Origin: Bradyrhizobium elkanii WSM2783
Lineage (GTDB): Bacteria > Pseudomonadota > Alphaproteobacteria > Rhizobiales > Xanthobacteraceae
NCBI RefSeq assembly: GCF_000472865.1
Contig: NZ_AXAP01000016.1
Coordinates: forward strand, 62,609 to 126,608
DNA: 64,000 nt
Direction of reading: 5' to 3'
Positions 7,901-17,654 of this stretch are shown here, piece by piece. A program made the translations under genes and the position numbers. Numbering within the stretch: position 1 is the first letter of the stretch; the number at the start of each line of letters is the position of its first letter. The notes under the pieces are model-generated. The model searched no databases, was not told the origin of the DNA, and saw only the letters and a program-made list of their open reading frames with translations.

Positions 7901-9235
7901 ATGGACGCAATCAAGCTGCCGATCTGGTTGCGCGTCGCTATGGTGGCCGGGCTGGTTGCCCTGGCCGCGGGGGCAAGTCTATTCGCGTATCGCTGGTATG
8001 TCCGGCCGGTCACGCTGTCGATCGCGGTCGGATCCTTGGACGGCGAGGCGCCAAGAGTCGTATCCGCGCTGGCGAGTCGCCTCACCGAGGTGAACGCGCC
8101 GGTCCGGCTCAAGGTGGTTGAAACCACTGGCGCAGTCGAGTCCGCCAACGAGTTTGCCGCGGGCAAGACCGATCTGGCGGTGGTCCGCGGCGACGTCGGC
8201 GACCTGTCGCAGGCGCAAGCAATCGTCGTCCTCGCTCAAGCGGTGGTGTTGCTGGTCGCGCCACCGGGATCGTCGATCACGGACATGAGCGGCCTCAAGC
8301 GCGTCACTGTGGGGGTGGTTGGAGGCGAGACCAATCAGAAGATCGTCAGCGCGCTGACCAAGGAATACGCCCTTGATCGCGCCAATGTCGTGTTCAAGAA
8401 CCTTGCGCCGGCCGACACGCGCCGGGCGGTCGATAGCAAGGAGGTGCGCGTCGTCCTTTTCGTGATGCCCATGACCGAGAAGTATTTGTCGCTGGTGCGG
8501 GGACTCTTCTCCCAGAGCGGGAAAGCCGCCCCGGTCCTGATCCCGATCGATGCTGCGGGAGCCATAGCCGAGAAGGAGCGCGCGTACGAGAGCTTCGACA
8601 TCCCCAAGGGTACGTTGCGAGGCTCTCCTCCGATCCCGGCAGATGATGTCACGACGCTGAAAGTTTCGTTCTACCTGGTTGCCAAGAAGTCGCTTGATAA
8701 CGATCTGGTTGCTGATTTCACGCAAGCCTTTACGAGCGCGCGCCGAGACCTGTCCGGCGAACTGCCGATCCTGGCGCAGATGAAGGCGCCCGACACCGAC
8801 CCCGGCGCCTATCTTCCGGTTCATCCAGGCGCCGCGGAGTTCTACAACGGCACCCAGCAAAGCTTCCTGGACAAGTGGAGCAACGCGATTTTTCTCACGC
8901 CAATGGCGTTGGGCGCGCTTGCCTCAATATTGGCAGCGGCCTGGAAATTTCTCAGATCCGGCGAACTCGAGACCAAAGAAGCTGCGCTGGATTCGCTATA
9001 CGCGCTGGGACAAAGGATCAGAAAGGCTGAAACGGAATCGGAGCTGTTCGAGATTGAAAATCAAATCGACGAAGTTTTGCGTGCGCAGCGTGCCAGAGCG
9101 GGGACCGACGACGAAGGCGCCCTTGATGCCGCTACGCTCAATGTCGCCGCCCATCGGCTTGAGAATCTCATCCATGATCGAAAGGCAGTGCTAGCCATAG
9201 CAGGCCAACAGACCAAGTTGAGAACCACGTCGTGA
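7901..9235 (+). CDS. TAXI-family binding protein, membrane anchored
   Basis: A 444-residue protein of the TAXI (TRAP-associated extracytoplasmic immunogenic) type. It has an N-terminal membrane segment (VAMVAGLVALAAGASLFAYRW), then SIAVGSLDGEAPRVVSALASRL and a binding-protein fold up to about residue 320 (KTDLAVVRGD, VGVVGGETNQKI). A second membrane segment follows (IFLTPMALGALASILAAAW) and then a charged, probably coiled-coil cytoplasmic end (about residues 365-444). ATG 7901 is preferred to the GTG-type start at 7835. No TRAP permease is nearby, so it may sense a ligand or serve a permease encoded elsewhere. Confidence 0.8.
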   Translation: MDAIKLPIWLRVAMVAGLVALAAGASLFAYRWYVRPVTLSIAVGSLDGEAPRVVSALASRLTEVNAPVRLKVVETTGAVESANEFAAGKTDLAVVRGDVGDLSQAQAIVVLAQAVVLLVAPPGSSITDMSGLKRVTVGVVGGETNQKIVSALTKEYALDRANVVFKNLAPADTRRAVDSKEVRVVLFVMPMTEKYLSLVRGLFSQSGKAAPVLIPIDAAGAIAEKERAYESFDIPKGTLRGSPPIPADDVTTLKVSFYLVAKKSLDNDLVADFTQAFTSARRDLSGELPILAQMKAPDTDPGAYLPVHPGAAEFYNGTQQSFLDKWSNAIFLTPMALGALASILAAAWKFLRSGELETKEAALDSLYALGQRIRKAETESELFEIENQIDEVLRAQRARAGTDDEGALDAATLNVAAHRLENLIHDRKAVLAIAGQQTKLRTTS

Positions 9236-9286
9236 GGCTATTAGCAATCGCGCCTGAGTTCGTCGCCATGGATTGCGTGCGTGTCT

Positions 9287-10624
9287 TCAGCTCCTCATGA
9301 AACCTTCGCACTCGGCTTCCGCCCATCCGAGGGTCCTCTCCATTGCTTCACCCTGCGAGTGGCGCAGGCACATCTTGGTCAGCGTCGCTTGCGAGTAGAT
9401 CTGCTGCGCGACTTTGGGCGGTGCTGGCGAGGCCGCAACTGACAGCTTCTGATGGTTATAGGGGTTCGGATAGTGATAGAGCGTGCCCTTTGGCGGCTCC
9501 GCTTCCGCCCAAACCTCCAGTGTCGTGAGGTTCTGGTAGGCCGGCAGATCATAGCCGCCGCTGGCGACCACCAGCTTCTCAATCGATGACGGCTGCGAGA
9601 GATGCGCAAGCAGGCTCTTGGCCGCCGCCTTGTTCCTGGAGAATTGCCAGATGGCCCAGAAGAAGGGCACGTAGGGCGCGAAGCGACCTCTTGGGCCGGC
9701 CGGAAAGCCGTGGGTCCAGCATTGCTGGGCAACTTGCGGAGCGTCGCGCTTGGCGACTGCCCAGGCGCTCGGCGGGTTCATGATCAGCGCGCCCCTGCCG
9801 GAAATCAGCCATTTGTTGTTGGAGGCATCGTCCCATGCCGCGACGTCTGATGGCAGGAAGGCGATCAGCTTCTTGTAGAAATCCAGCGCCTGCCGGACGG
9901 CGTCGGTCCTGACAGTCAGGTTGCCTTTGGCGTCGACGAGTTCTGCGCCGAACGACTGGAAGATCGCGCCGGCGGTATCAGTGCTGTCAGCGGTCTCGCC
10001 GACACCGATGCCGAAGGGGAAGCCGCCTTTCTGGCAGGCCTCGGCAGCCCTAAGGAACGTATCCATGGTCCAGTTGTCCGCTTTCGGCGGGCTGCCGGCC
10101 GGATACATCTCCTGCACATCGATATCAGCGTATTTCTTCATCAGATCGATACGCGAGCAGGGACCCTTGATCTGGCTGCCGACGCACGAGGGAACGGCGA
10201 GCCACTTGCCGCCTGCCTGGCCGAGGTATTCGACTGTGTAGTTGACCGCGCCGTTCTGCTGGATGATCGGCGCCATGATGTCGTTGACGGGCTCGAGCAG
10301 TTCGGCATTCGCATGCGGCAACCATGTGGCCATGACCAGGATATCGTGGCCGGATTTGGCTTGCGCTTCGGCGGAGACGGTCAGGAGGATCTTGTTGCCC
10401 TGGCTGGTGATGTAGTCGATCTGAGCCTCGACCTTTTCCTTCGCAGCCCATTCATTGACGAGATCGGTCAAGGTCTTGTTGGCGCCCGGCACCCAGTGGT
10501 CCCAAAAACCCATCGACAGTTTGCCGGCGGCGTAAGCGCCGCGCACATATGGCGCCGTGATCAGCGCTGCGGACGACATGGCAGTCGCACTTACAAATTG
10601 TCGTCGCGAAAGCTTTCGTGACAT
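9287..10624 (-). CDS. ABC sugar-type extracellular substrate-binding protein (Tat signal)
   Basis: A 445-residue family-1-like solute-binding protein. The N-terminus MSRKLSRRQFVSATAMSS is a clear twin-arginine signal, ending near YVRGAYAAG. The mature part has the usual landmarks: SMGFWDHWVPGANKTL, GHDILVMATWLPHANAELLEP and a WAVAKRDAP hinge region. ATG 10624 is chosen because GGAGGG lies just upstream. No permease or ATPase gene is adjacent, so it is an orphan. The GMC oxidoreductase lies upstream on the same strand, across a 396-base gap. The ligand is unknown, and Tat export suggests it folds before transport. Confidence 0.85.
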   Translation of the reverse strand: MSRKLSRRQFVSATAMSSAALITAPYVRGAYAAGKLSMGFWDHWVPGANKTLTDLVNEWAAKEKVEAQIDYITSQGNKILLTVSAEAQAKSGHDILVMATWLPHANAELLEPVNDIMAPIIQQNGAVNYTVEYLGQAGGKWLAVPSCVGSQIKGPCSRIDLMKKYADIDVQEMYPAGSPPKADNWTMDTFLRAAEACQKGGFPFGIGVGETADSTDTAGAIFQSFGAELVDAKGNLTVRTDAVRQALDFYKKLIAFLPSDVAAWDDASNNKWLISGRGALIMNPPSAWAVAKRDAPQVAQQCWTHGFPAGPRGRFAPYVPFFWAIWQFSRNKAAAKSLLAHLSQPSSIEKLVVASGGYDLPAYQNLTTLEVWAEAEPPKGTLYHYPNPYNHQKLSVAASPAPPKVAQQIYSQATLTKMCLRHSQGEAMERTLGWAEAECEGFMRS

Positions 10625-11020
10625 TGTTCCCTCCATGATGGCCAATTGGTGTTTTGTTTTTCGTGGGCTTCGGCGCAGTGCGCGGAAAAGCGAGCGCGCA
10701 AGCCTATGGTGACTTGCTTCGCGTGAGATTGAGTAGAATTGATTGATCGAAACACTGCATCGCTAAACGACTCGCGGCAGCAGCGCATTATTGTATGAAA
10801 TTCAATGCCTAAAGTTGTATTGGAGCAAGCGGTATAATCCGACAGCCACCCTGTCCCAACGTTTCTATCCGTCATCGGATCGCTTCAGAACCAAGAAGCG
10901 AAAGACTCATTGCTCCGATTGGGCTGCGCCGCGGTCTGTCTGGTCGCGATGGAGGAACGGTCGCTCGCCGGCCAGTCGAGATAACGAGGGCGCCTTGCCA
11001 TGGCGGCGGCGCCCGGGCCA
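10625..11020. other. Long leader between GMC oxidoreductase and binding-protein genes
   Basis: No gene was recognised. An open frame on the plus strand (10791-11294) runs antisense into the oxidoreductase gene and has no family features. The region 10720-10850 is AT-rich relative to its surroundings and is the likely promoter area of the binding protein. Confidence 0.4.
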
Positions 11021-12730
11021 CTATTGTGCCGGGGTCAAGCCATGCCTTTCCAGGACCTGTCCCTGTTGGCCCCGGATCAGATCAGAGGCTTTTTCGGCGA
11101 TCATGAGAACACATGCATTTATGTGCCCAGATACGATTGTTGGCATGACTGACGCGTCGACGATCCGAAGCGAGGTCGCGCCAAGGACGGAAAGCTGGCT
11201 GTCCACGACACTCCCGATTCCGCAAGTGCCGCACGGATGGTTTGCGGTGATCGCCGTGCTTCGAATCCACTGTTCAATATCGCCGTCCGATTGAACGCGC
11301 GAAGGTCCGGCTGATTTTCCTGCCAGCGAGGCAACCGCCGGATGAGCGGCCAATTCGAGACCGATTTTTGCACCACGCAGCAACGTCGCAAGGTCATCCG
11401 GGTGCTCGAGGAATCCGTTGCGGATTCTCGGTGCATCAAGCGGGTTTGTCGATCTCAACGAGACCTCCCCGCGACTTTTTGGATGCAGCAATGTTGGACG
11501 GATCGCAAAGCCGTCTTCAAAAGCCGGACGAATCCCTGGGAACCAGACGTAGGGCTGAGCGGCCGTTCCCCGAAACATGAATTCGATGTCCGGCGCCTCG
11601 AGCGAAGGATCGGTCTTGACGAACCCGAAGAGATACCTGGGAAGCATTGTCCCAGGTCCGGTCCCAAATAGATAAGCTCGGACCAGGGCTAACGAAATTC
11701 GGTCAAGGCGCATCGTCCTGTGGAAGGCACCCGGCGTGGGGCGGCTCCAGTTGAACCATGCAGCAAGGTGATCTTGCAAATTCTGGCCTACCGGCAGATC
11801 GATAAGCGTTTCGATCCCAAGAGAGGCGAGATGCTTCGTCGGCCCGATACCCGACAACATGAGCAAATGTGGCGTGTGATACGCGCCCGCACACAGTATG
11901 ATCTCTCGATTCGCCATCACGTAGGCGCTTCGCCCACCGCTGACGTACCGTACTCCCACCGCTCGGGTACCCTCAAAAACGATTTGAGTCGCTTGCGCTC
12001 TGGTATGAAGTGCCAGATTTGCGCGCTTCAGCGCGGATCGAAGGTAGGCTGAGGCTGTCGTCTCTCGACGGCCTTTCCAGGTGGTATTTTGGATTATCCC
12101 GAACCCCTCGTGCGTTTCTCCATTGAAGTCGTTCGTGAATGTGAAGCCGAGGTCGCGCGCAGCGGCGAGCCAGGCGTCGAACAGCGGATCGACTGAGCGC
12201 GAGAACTCGACGTGTATCGGCCCCGATCCGCCGCGCAATACGCTTCCTCCTTCCTGCCACGTTTCACAACGTTTGAAGTAAGGGAGAACATCGCTGTAGG
12301 ACCATCCTCGGGCGCCCGCGCGAGCCCAGCCGTCATAGTCGGCACGATCGCCGCGCGTGAATGCCATCACGTTGATCGAGTGAGATCCGCCCAACACTTT
12401 CCCGCGCTTTGCGGGAATCACCCGGCCATTGAGCCCGGCATCAGGCTCGGCCATCAGGCCCCAATCGTAGATCCCATACTCATGAAGCTTTCCTAGTCCG
12501 ATCGGAATGCGGACCAGCGGATTTCGGTCGTATCCACCTGCCTCGAGCAAGAGAACAGTTGAATTGGCATCCTCGGAGAGACGGCTCGCCAGGACACAGC
12601 CCGCGGAGCCTGCTCCAACAACGATATAATCGTACGATCGTCGTTTCAATTTTTCGACGCTCCAGGACTGCGCTCCGAGGGCGATGCCTGCACCAAGCAG
12701 CGCAATGGCCCTGGCGTTAGAAGTAATCAA
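11021..12730 (-). CDS. GMC-family FAD oxidoreductase (choline/alcohol dehydrogenase-like)
   Basis: A 569-residue flavoenzyme. After a hydrophobic N-terminal stretch (ARAIALLGAGIALGA, residues 6-20, perhaps an anchor) comes YIVVGAGSAGCVLASRLSE, the FAD-binding GxGxxG, and then LLLEAGG. GMC signature 1 is seen as GKVLGGSHSINVM and signature 2 as GAYHTPHLLMLSGIGP. The C-terminus has HPCGTCGIGSVVDSQLSVLG and RIVDASVMPTIVSGHINA; the usual Lys-Met-Gly before the catalytic region is replaced by Thr-Cys-Gly. GMC enzymes oxidise alcohols, and the actual substrate is unknown. ATG start. Confidence 0.85.
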   Translation of the reverse strand: MITSNARAIALLGAGIALGAQSWSVEKLKRRSYDYIVVGAGSAGCVLASRLSEDANSTVLLLEAGGYDRNPLVRIPIGLGKLHEYGIYDWGLMAEPDAGLNGRVIPAKRGKVLGGSHSINVMAFTRGDRADYDGWARAGARGWSYSDVLPYFKRCETWQEGGSVLRGGSGPIHVEFSRSVDPLFDAWLAAARDLGFTFTNDFNGETHEGFGIIQNTTWKGRRETTASAYLRSALKRANLALHTRAQATQIVFEGTRAVGVRYVSGGRSAYVMANREIILCAGAYHTPHLLMLSGIGPTKHLASLGIETLIDLPVGQNLQDHLAAWFNWSRPTPGAFHRTMRLDRISLALVRAYLFGTGPGTMLPRYLFGFVKTDPSLEAPDIEFMFRGTAAQPYVWFPGIRPAFEDGFAIRPTLLHPKSRGEVSLRSTNPLDAPRIRNGFLEHPDDLATLLRGAKIGLELAAHPAVASLAGKSAGPSRVQSDGDIEQWIRSTAITANHPCGTCGIGSVVDSQLSVLGATSLRIVDASVMPTIVSGHINACVLMIAEKASDLIRGQQGQVLERHGLTPAQ

Positions 12731-12821
12731 TCAAGAAGAGCCAACAAGCCCGACACCGCAGCGTTCGATGCCGATCTCCGACCATTAGTATGTTTCAGCT
12801 GTAACGGGAACGTGCGCCCGG

Positions 12822-14072
12822 TCAGGCGAGCTCGATGCGGATGCCTTTGGCGCCGTTGAGCAGCCGCCGCAAATGATAGCTGGCGAGCGGATCGTCGGCA
12901 TGCGTTCCGACCAGTGCGGCGAAAGCCGGCATGGCCGCGGCGTCACCCGACTCGAGCTTGGCAAAGGCGACCGCATATTGCGTCGTGGCCGGCGCATCGA
13001 ATCTTGCTGCCGATAAAGGCTCGTGGGCGCGCAAAGGCTCGCTACGTCCGCGCAGGACAAGATCGCCGATCGGTCGTCCCTTGAAGTCCTGTGCCGCGTT
13101 TGCGACCGCGTCACTGACGCAGATCCGCGTGCCCAGCGCCTTGTTCGCGGCTTCCAGCCTGGCGGCGGTGTTGATCGTGTCGCCGTAGGCGGTGTAATCG
13201 AAGAAGCGGTTGCCGCCGAAATTGCCGACCAGCGCCGGGCCGGCGTGCACGCCGATCCGTGTGGCGCCGAAATTCACGCCTCTCTCTTTCCAACGCCCGC
13301 GAAACGCTTCCGCCCATTCATCGAGCGCCTGCGCGCAGGCAATCGCACGGGTCGCATAGTCGGGCTGGTCGCCGGGTGCATTGAACAGCACCTGGATGGC
13401 ATCACCGATCACTTTCGCCACCGTTCCCTCATGCGCGAAGACGACATCCGTCAGGCCGCCGACATACTCGTTGAGCAGTTCCGCCAGCACCTCGGGTACG
13501 GCCGTCTCGACCAGCGAGGTAAAGCCCGTGATATCGGTGAAGATCACGGCGACCTTGCGCCAGCGCACCTCCATGTCGTTGCCGTCGTCCCCGGCGGCAA
13601 GGCGCTTGGCGAGCTCGGGCGAGAAATAGCGCGACAGCGAGGCGTGGGCGCGCTCCGCTTCCATCTGGCGGCGGCGTGCCTCGCGCAGGACTTCGATGTG
13701 ACGCATCGTCTTTTCGATCGTCATCTCCAGGTCGGCGAAATCGATGGGCTTGGTGATGAAGTCGAATGCGCCGCGATTCATCGCGGTGCGGATGTTGCTC
13801 ATGTCGCCATAGGCCGAGACGATGATGGTCGACTTCTTGTCCTCTGCCTCCTGCAGTTTTGCCAGCAGTGACAGGCCATCCATGCGCGGCATGTTGATGT
13901 CGGAGACGACAAGATCGACATGGGGATGCTGCTCGATCGACTGAAGGGCTTCAAGCCCGTCACGCGCGAAGACGAAGCTCACCAGTCCGTCGCGGATCTG
14001 CCGGCGGAATTTCTGGAGCACGAGCGCCTCCAGATCCGGCTCGTCGTCGACTACGAGAATGGTGGCGGTCAT
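12822..14072 (-). CDS. Response regulator fused to class III adenylate cyclase
   Basis: A 416-residue protein. Residues 1-125 are a receiver domain (TATILVVDDEPD; phospho-acceptor Asp in VVSDINMPRMDG; Lys in FDFITKPIDF). A short coiled linker follows, then a class III cyclase domain: metal Asp in AVIFTDITGFTSL, Lys and second Asp in VAKVIGDAIQ, Asp before Thr in FFDYTAYGDTIN, and Asn/Arg in NTAARLEAA. All residues needed for ATP use are present, so it should make cAMP when phosphorylated. It overlaps the preceding receiver gene by four bases (ATGA) and probably ends a phosphorelay that starts at the four-GAF kinase. Confidence 0.9.
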   Translation of the reverse strand: MTATILVVDDEPDLEALVLQKFRRQIRDGLVSFVFARDGLEALQSIEQHPHVDLVVSDINMPRMDGLSLLAKLQEAEDKKSTIIVSAYGDMSNIRTAMNRGAFDFITKPIDFADLEMTIEKTMRHIEVLREARRRQMEAERAHASLSRYFSPELAKRLAAGDDGNDMEVRWRKVAVIFTDITGFTSLVETAVPEVLAELLNEYVGGLTDVVFAHEGTVAKVIGDAIQVLFNAPGDQPDYATRAIACAQALDEWAEAFRGRWKERGVNFGATRIGVHAGPALVGNFGGNRFFDYTAYGDTINTAARLEAANKALGTRICVSDAVANAAQDFKGRPIGDLVLRGRSEPLRAHEPLSAARFDAPATTQYAVAFAKLESGDAAAMPAFAALVGTHADDPLASYHLRRLLNGAKGIRIELA

Positions 14073-14458
14073 GCGGATCGTTCCAGCCTCGCGTCGATCT
14101 CCTGGCGGACCTGGCTGAAGTCGATCGGCTTGGTCAAGAGGTCGTCCGCGCCTCGCTCCAGCGCCTTCTTGCGCGTCGCGGCATCTCCGTAGGCCGTAAT
14201 CATGATCACGGGAACGTCAGGCCGCCGGGCGCGGACCTCCGGCAGCATCTCGAGCCCGCTCATCCCGGGCATGTTGATGTCGGAGAAGATCAGGATCAGC
14301 GAGTGCTCGCCGACGTCGGATATGCGGGTCAGGGCCTCCGACGCCGTCCCGGCAAAATCCATCACAAAGCGCTGGGCGCGAAGATCGCGGCGAAATTGCT
14401 GGCGGAACAAGGCCTCCACATCGGGCTCGTCATCCACCACCAGGACCATCACACTCAC
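14069..14458 (-). CDS. Single-domain response regulator
   Basis: 129 residues forming one receiver domain: VLVVDDEPDVEALF, phospho-acceptor Asp in LIFSDINMPGMSG, Thr in VIMITAYGD and Lys in LLTKPIDF. No output domain is present. It starts two bases after the stop of the large kinase and overlaps the cyclase gene by four bases. It could be a relay between kinase and cyclase, or a phosphate sink. Confidence 0.9.
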   Translation of the reverse strand: MSVMVLVVDDEPDVEALFRQQFRRDLRAQRFVMDFAGTASEALTRISDVGEHSLILIFSDINMPGMSGLEMLPEVRARRPDVPVIMITAYGDAATRKKALERGADDLLTKPIDFSQVRQEIDARLERSA

Positions 14459-14460
14459 GG

Positions 14461-17400
14461 CTAACCTCTGTTACTATCCGAAAAATTACTTCTGCGCGGC
14501 AACAGGATGGTGAACTCGGTAAACGCGCCGGGTTCGGTCTCGACATTGATCGTGCCGCCATGCTGCTTGACGATGATGTCATGGCTCATGGAAAGTCCGA
14601 GGCCGGTGCCTTCCCCTGCCGGCTTGGTCGTGAAGAACGGGTTGAACATCTTCTCCTTTACCTCGGGCGGAATGCCGACGCCGTTGTCGCGGATGCGGAT
14701 TTCGACGTATTCGCCACGGCTGAGTGTGCTGGCGCTGACCTCCGGTTCAAATCCTGGACCATTTTCGCTGCCCCGCTTGGCGACCGCATAAAAGCCGTTC
14801 GAAATCAGGTTCAGCAGCACACGCGTGATCTCCTGCGGGAACACCTCGGCCGTGCCGGCATCCGGGTCGAGGTCGCACCTGAGGGTCACGTTGAACCGCG
14901 GCTTCTCGGCGCGCGCGCCGTGATAAGCGAGGTTGAGACTCTCCTCCACAAGCGCGTTCACGTCGGTCGGCCGGTGCTCACCGCCGCCCTCCCGCGAATG
15001 TAGGAGCATGTTCTTGACGATGGAATCGGCGCGTTTGCCGTGCTGCACGATTTTTTGCAGATTGCCCCTCAGGAGCCCGCTCAGTTCATCGACCTCGTCG
15101 CGGACGCTGTCGGCGAGTGACGCTGATGCCAGCAGATCGCTCAGCTCGCCCGTCAGTTCCGCGGAAAGTGCGGCAAAATTGTTGACGAAGTTGAGCGGAT
15201 TCTTGATCTCGTGCGCGATGCCGGCCGTGAGCTGACCAAGGGAGGCGAGCTTTTCGGTCTGGATCAGGCGATCCTGCGCGGCGCGCAGATCGTCGAGGGA
15301 CTTTGCAAGTTCCCGGGTGCGGGCCTGCACCTGCTCGAACAGCCGCACATTGCCGATTGCGATCACGGCCTGATCGGCGAAAGTCTGCAAAAGTGCAATC
15401 TGCTTGTCGGTAAACGGGTGCACCTCGTTGCGGCGAAGCACGATCGCGCCGATGCTCTCGTTTTCCCGCAGCAGCGGCACGCTCAAGATGGTGCGGTGTC
15501 CCATTTGAAGCGCAAGCTCGCGGCCTTCCGGAAAGTCAGTTTGCTCGTCACGGAGATCGGCGACATGCACAGGGGTCTGGTCGACGAAGGCGCGGCCCGC
15601 AGTCCAGTTGCGATTGATCGGCCATTTCTCAAGGGGAATGGGAATCGGCCCGTGATGAGCGCTGAATCGCAGATCGTTGCCGTCCTTTAGCGCCACGGCG
15701 GCGTCGTAGGCATCGCAAAGCTCGCAGGCGCTGTCGACGATTGCCTTCAATGCCGGTCCGACATCTGTCGGCGAGGACGCAATCACTTTCAGGATGTTGG
15801 CGCTGCCGGTCTGATAGGTGAGGGCTTCCTGCAGATCGCGGGTCTTGGCCTGCACTTCGTTGAACAGCCGCGTGTTTTCGATGGCGATCACGGCCTGATC
15901 GGCAAACGTCCTGAGCAGGGCGATCTGGTTGTCGGCGAACGGGCCCGCTTCGGCGCGCGAAACACCGATCGTGCCGATCGCAACGCCTTCGCGCAGCATC
16001 GGCACGACAATGATGCTTCGATATCCTCTGGCGCGCGCCATCTCCTTGACGGCCTGGGAGACATCGGGTTCGGTTTCGATATCGTTGCGAAATGCGATGG
16101 TTGAACTCTGTGCGACCCGGCTGTGAATCCCCGGGGACGTCAGCGGGGTAGGGAACGAATTCTCTATCTCCCTGTCCCCGGCTTCGCTTCCCGCCGTGTG
16201 GGCTGCCAGATGAAGCATGTCATCCACAACGCGCGTGACGAGCGCCGTCTGGCCGCCGAGCAGCCGCTTCGCACTTTCGGCGATGGCGTCGAATACCGGC
16301 TGTACGTCGGTTGGCGAGCTCGCGATGACGTTGAGAATGTCGGCGGTCGCCGTCTGCCGCTCCAGCGCTTCCCTTGTCGCGTTGAACAGGCCGACATTCT
16401 TGATCGCGATCACCGCCTGGTCGGCGAAGGTCTGCAACAGCCGGACCTGGTGCTCGCCGAACGCGCCGGTCGCCCGGCGCGTGGTGATGATGATGCCGAT
16501 GACCTCGCCCTCGCTGACCAGCGGGGCGAACAACATGCTGCGATAGCCGCGCGCACGCGCGATATCCCGTGCGGCCGGCTCGAGCTCGGTGTCGGGCAGT
16601 TGCGCGGCCGTACCATCAGCCACGAGCTGGTAGGGCGGGAATTGAGCGAAGGGCATTGGAAACGCCGCCTGCAGCGCAAGGTCACCGCCAGGATCGGTCG
16701 GGGTGAAGGCCGCCAGATGGGCCGCGCCGCCCGCATAGCGAAGCACCGCGGTGGAAAAGCCGCCGATCAGCCGGTTGGCGTTGGCCGCGATGGCCTCGAA
16801 CACCGGCTGCACGTCGGACGGCGAACCTGCCATCACATTCAGGATATCGGCGGTGGCGGTCTGCCGCTCCAGCGCTTCCCGCGTCTCGTTGAACAGACGC
16901 GCGTTCTCGATCGCGATCGCGGCCTGATCGGCGAAGGTCTGCAGCAACTGCACGTGGTCAGCGGCAAACGCGCCCGGCTCGGCACGCGTGACGCTGATCA
17001 TGCCGACGGTCGTTCCCCTGTTCATCAGCGGCATGAACAGGACGCTGCGGAAACCGCGCAGCCTTGCCAGCTCCTTGTTCAGTTGCGGGACGTCGTCGGC
17101 CTCGCTGTCCGGAAACTGAACCGTCTTGCCATCGCGAACCAGGGCAAAGGTCGGAAAGTCTGCGATCTGTCGCGGGAATGATGACTTCAATCCCTCGTCC
17201 GCCTCCAGGCTGATCGGCGTGAACGCCACCAGATGCAGCTCGTCGCCGATGAATTGGAGCACGGTCGCGGAGAAGGCGCCGAGCAGGCGCTTGGAGCTGG
17301 ACGCGATGGCCTCGAACACCGGCCGGGCATCGGACGGGGAGGCTGCGATGGTGCGCAGGATCGCCGCGCCCGCGCTCTGGCGATCACGCGCTACCGCAAG

Positions 17401-17508
17401 CTCGCTTTGCAGGCGTGCATTCTCCGCGGCACCGGATCGCAATTGCTGCTCGAGCTCGTCGATCCTGCGCCTCAGCTCGGCGGCGATATCCTGGGAAAGC
17501 GCGGTCAT
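14461..17508 (-). CDS. Four-GAF sensor histidine kinase
   Basis: About 1015 residues, soluble, with no membrane segment. It has a short coiled coil (LRRRIDELEQQLRSGAAEN), then four GAF domains of about 165 residues each, separated by near-identical linkers (REALERQTATADILNVMA and variants). The kinase core follows: H-box LTAGIAHEIKNPLNF near residue 768, N-box LLNLISNGFYAVAKR, G1 IRDNGVGIPPEVKEKM and G2 EGTGLGLSMSHDI. ATG 17508 is preferred to the open frame back to 17775. GAF domains could bind small ligands, but none shows an obvious haem or bilin residue. It sits directly before a receiver gene and a receiver-cyclase gene. Confidence 0.9.
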   Translation of the reverse strand: MTALSQDIAAELRRRIDELEQQLRSGAAENARLQSELAVARDRQSAGAAILRTIAASPSDARPVFEAIASSSKRLLGAFSATVLQFIGDELHLVAFTPISLEADEGLKSSFPRQIADFPTFALVRDGKTVQFPDSEADDVPQLNKELARLRGFRSVLFMPLMNRGTTVGMISVTRAEPGAFAADHVQLLQTFADQAAIAIENARLFNETREALERQTATADILNVMAGSPSDVQPVFEAIAANANRLIGGFSTAVLRYAGGAAHLAAFTPTDPGGDLALQAAFPMPFAQFPPYQLVADGTAAQLPDTELEPAARDIARARGYRSMLFAPLVSEGEVIGIIITTRRATGAFGEHQVRLLQTFADQAVIAIKNVGLFNATREALERQTATADILNVIASSPTDVQPVFDAIAESAKRLLGGQTALVTRVVDDMLHLAAHTAGSEAGDREIENSFPTPLTSPGIHSRVAQSSTIAFRNDIETEPDVSQAVKEMARARGYRSIIVVPMLREGVAIGTIGVSRAEAGPFADNQIALLRTFADQAVIAIENTRLFNEVQAKTRDLQEALTYQTGSANILKVIASSPTDVGPALKAIVDSACELCDAYDAAVALKDGNDLRFSAHHGPIPIPLEKWPINRNWTAGRAFVDQTPVHVADLRDEQTDFPEGRELALQMGHRTILSVPLLRENESIGAIVLRRNEVHPFTDKQIALLQTFADQAVIAIGNVRLFEQVQARTRELAKSLDDLRAAQDRLIQTEKLASLGQLTAGIAHEIKNPLNFVNNFAALSAELTGELSDLLASASLADSVRDEVDELSGLLRGNLQKIVQHGKRADSIVKNMLLHSREGGGEHRPTDVNALVEESLNLAYHGARAEKPRFNVTLRCDLDPDAGTAEVFPQEITRVLLNLISNGFYAVAKRGSENGPGFEPEVSASTLSRGEYVEIRIRDNGVGIPPEVKEKMFNPFFTTKPAGEGTGLGLSMSHDIIVKQHGGTINVETEPGAFTEFTILLPRRSNFSDSNRG

Positions 17509-17654
17509 TCGTGATCCGGTTCGGCGTCGCTGCGCGAGCAGGCGCACTGCGCGGCCGACGGAGGCCGGCCTGCCTATTGCCGCATTATCACATTCCGCCC
17601 GGCCGGGGGCCAGTGCCCGCAAGCTGCCGGCATCTGCGCTCGAAAACGCTCCGG

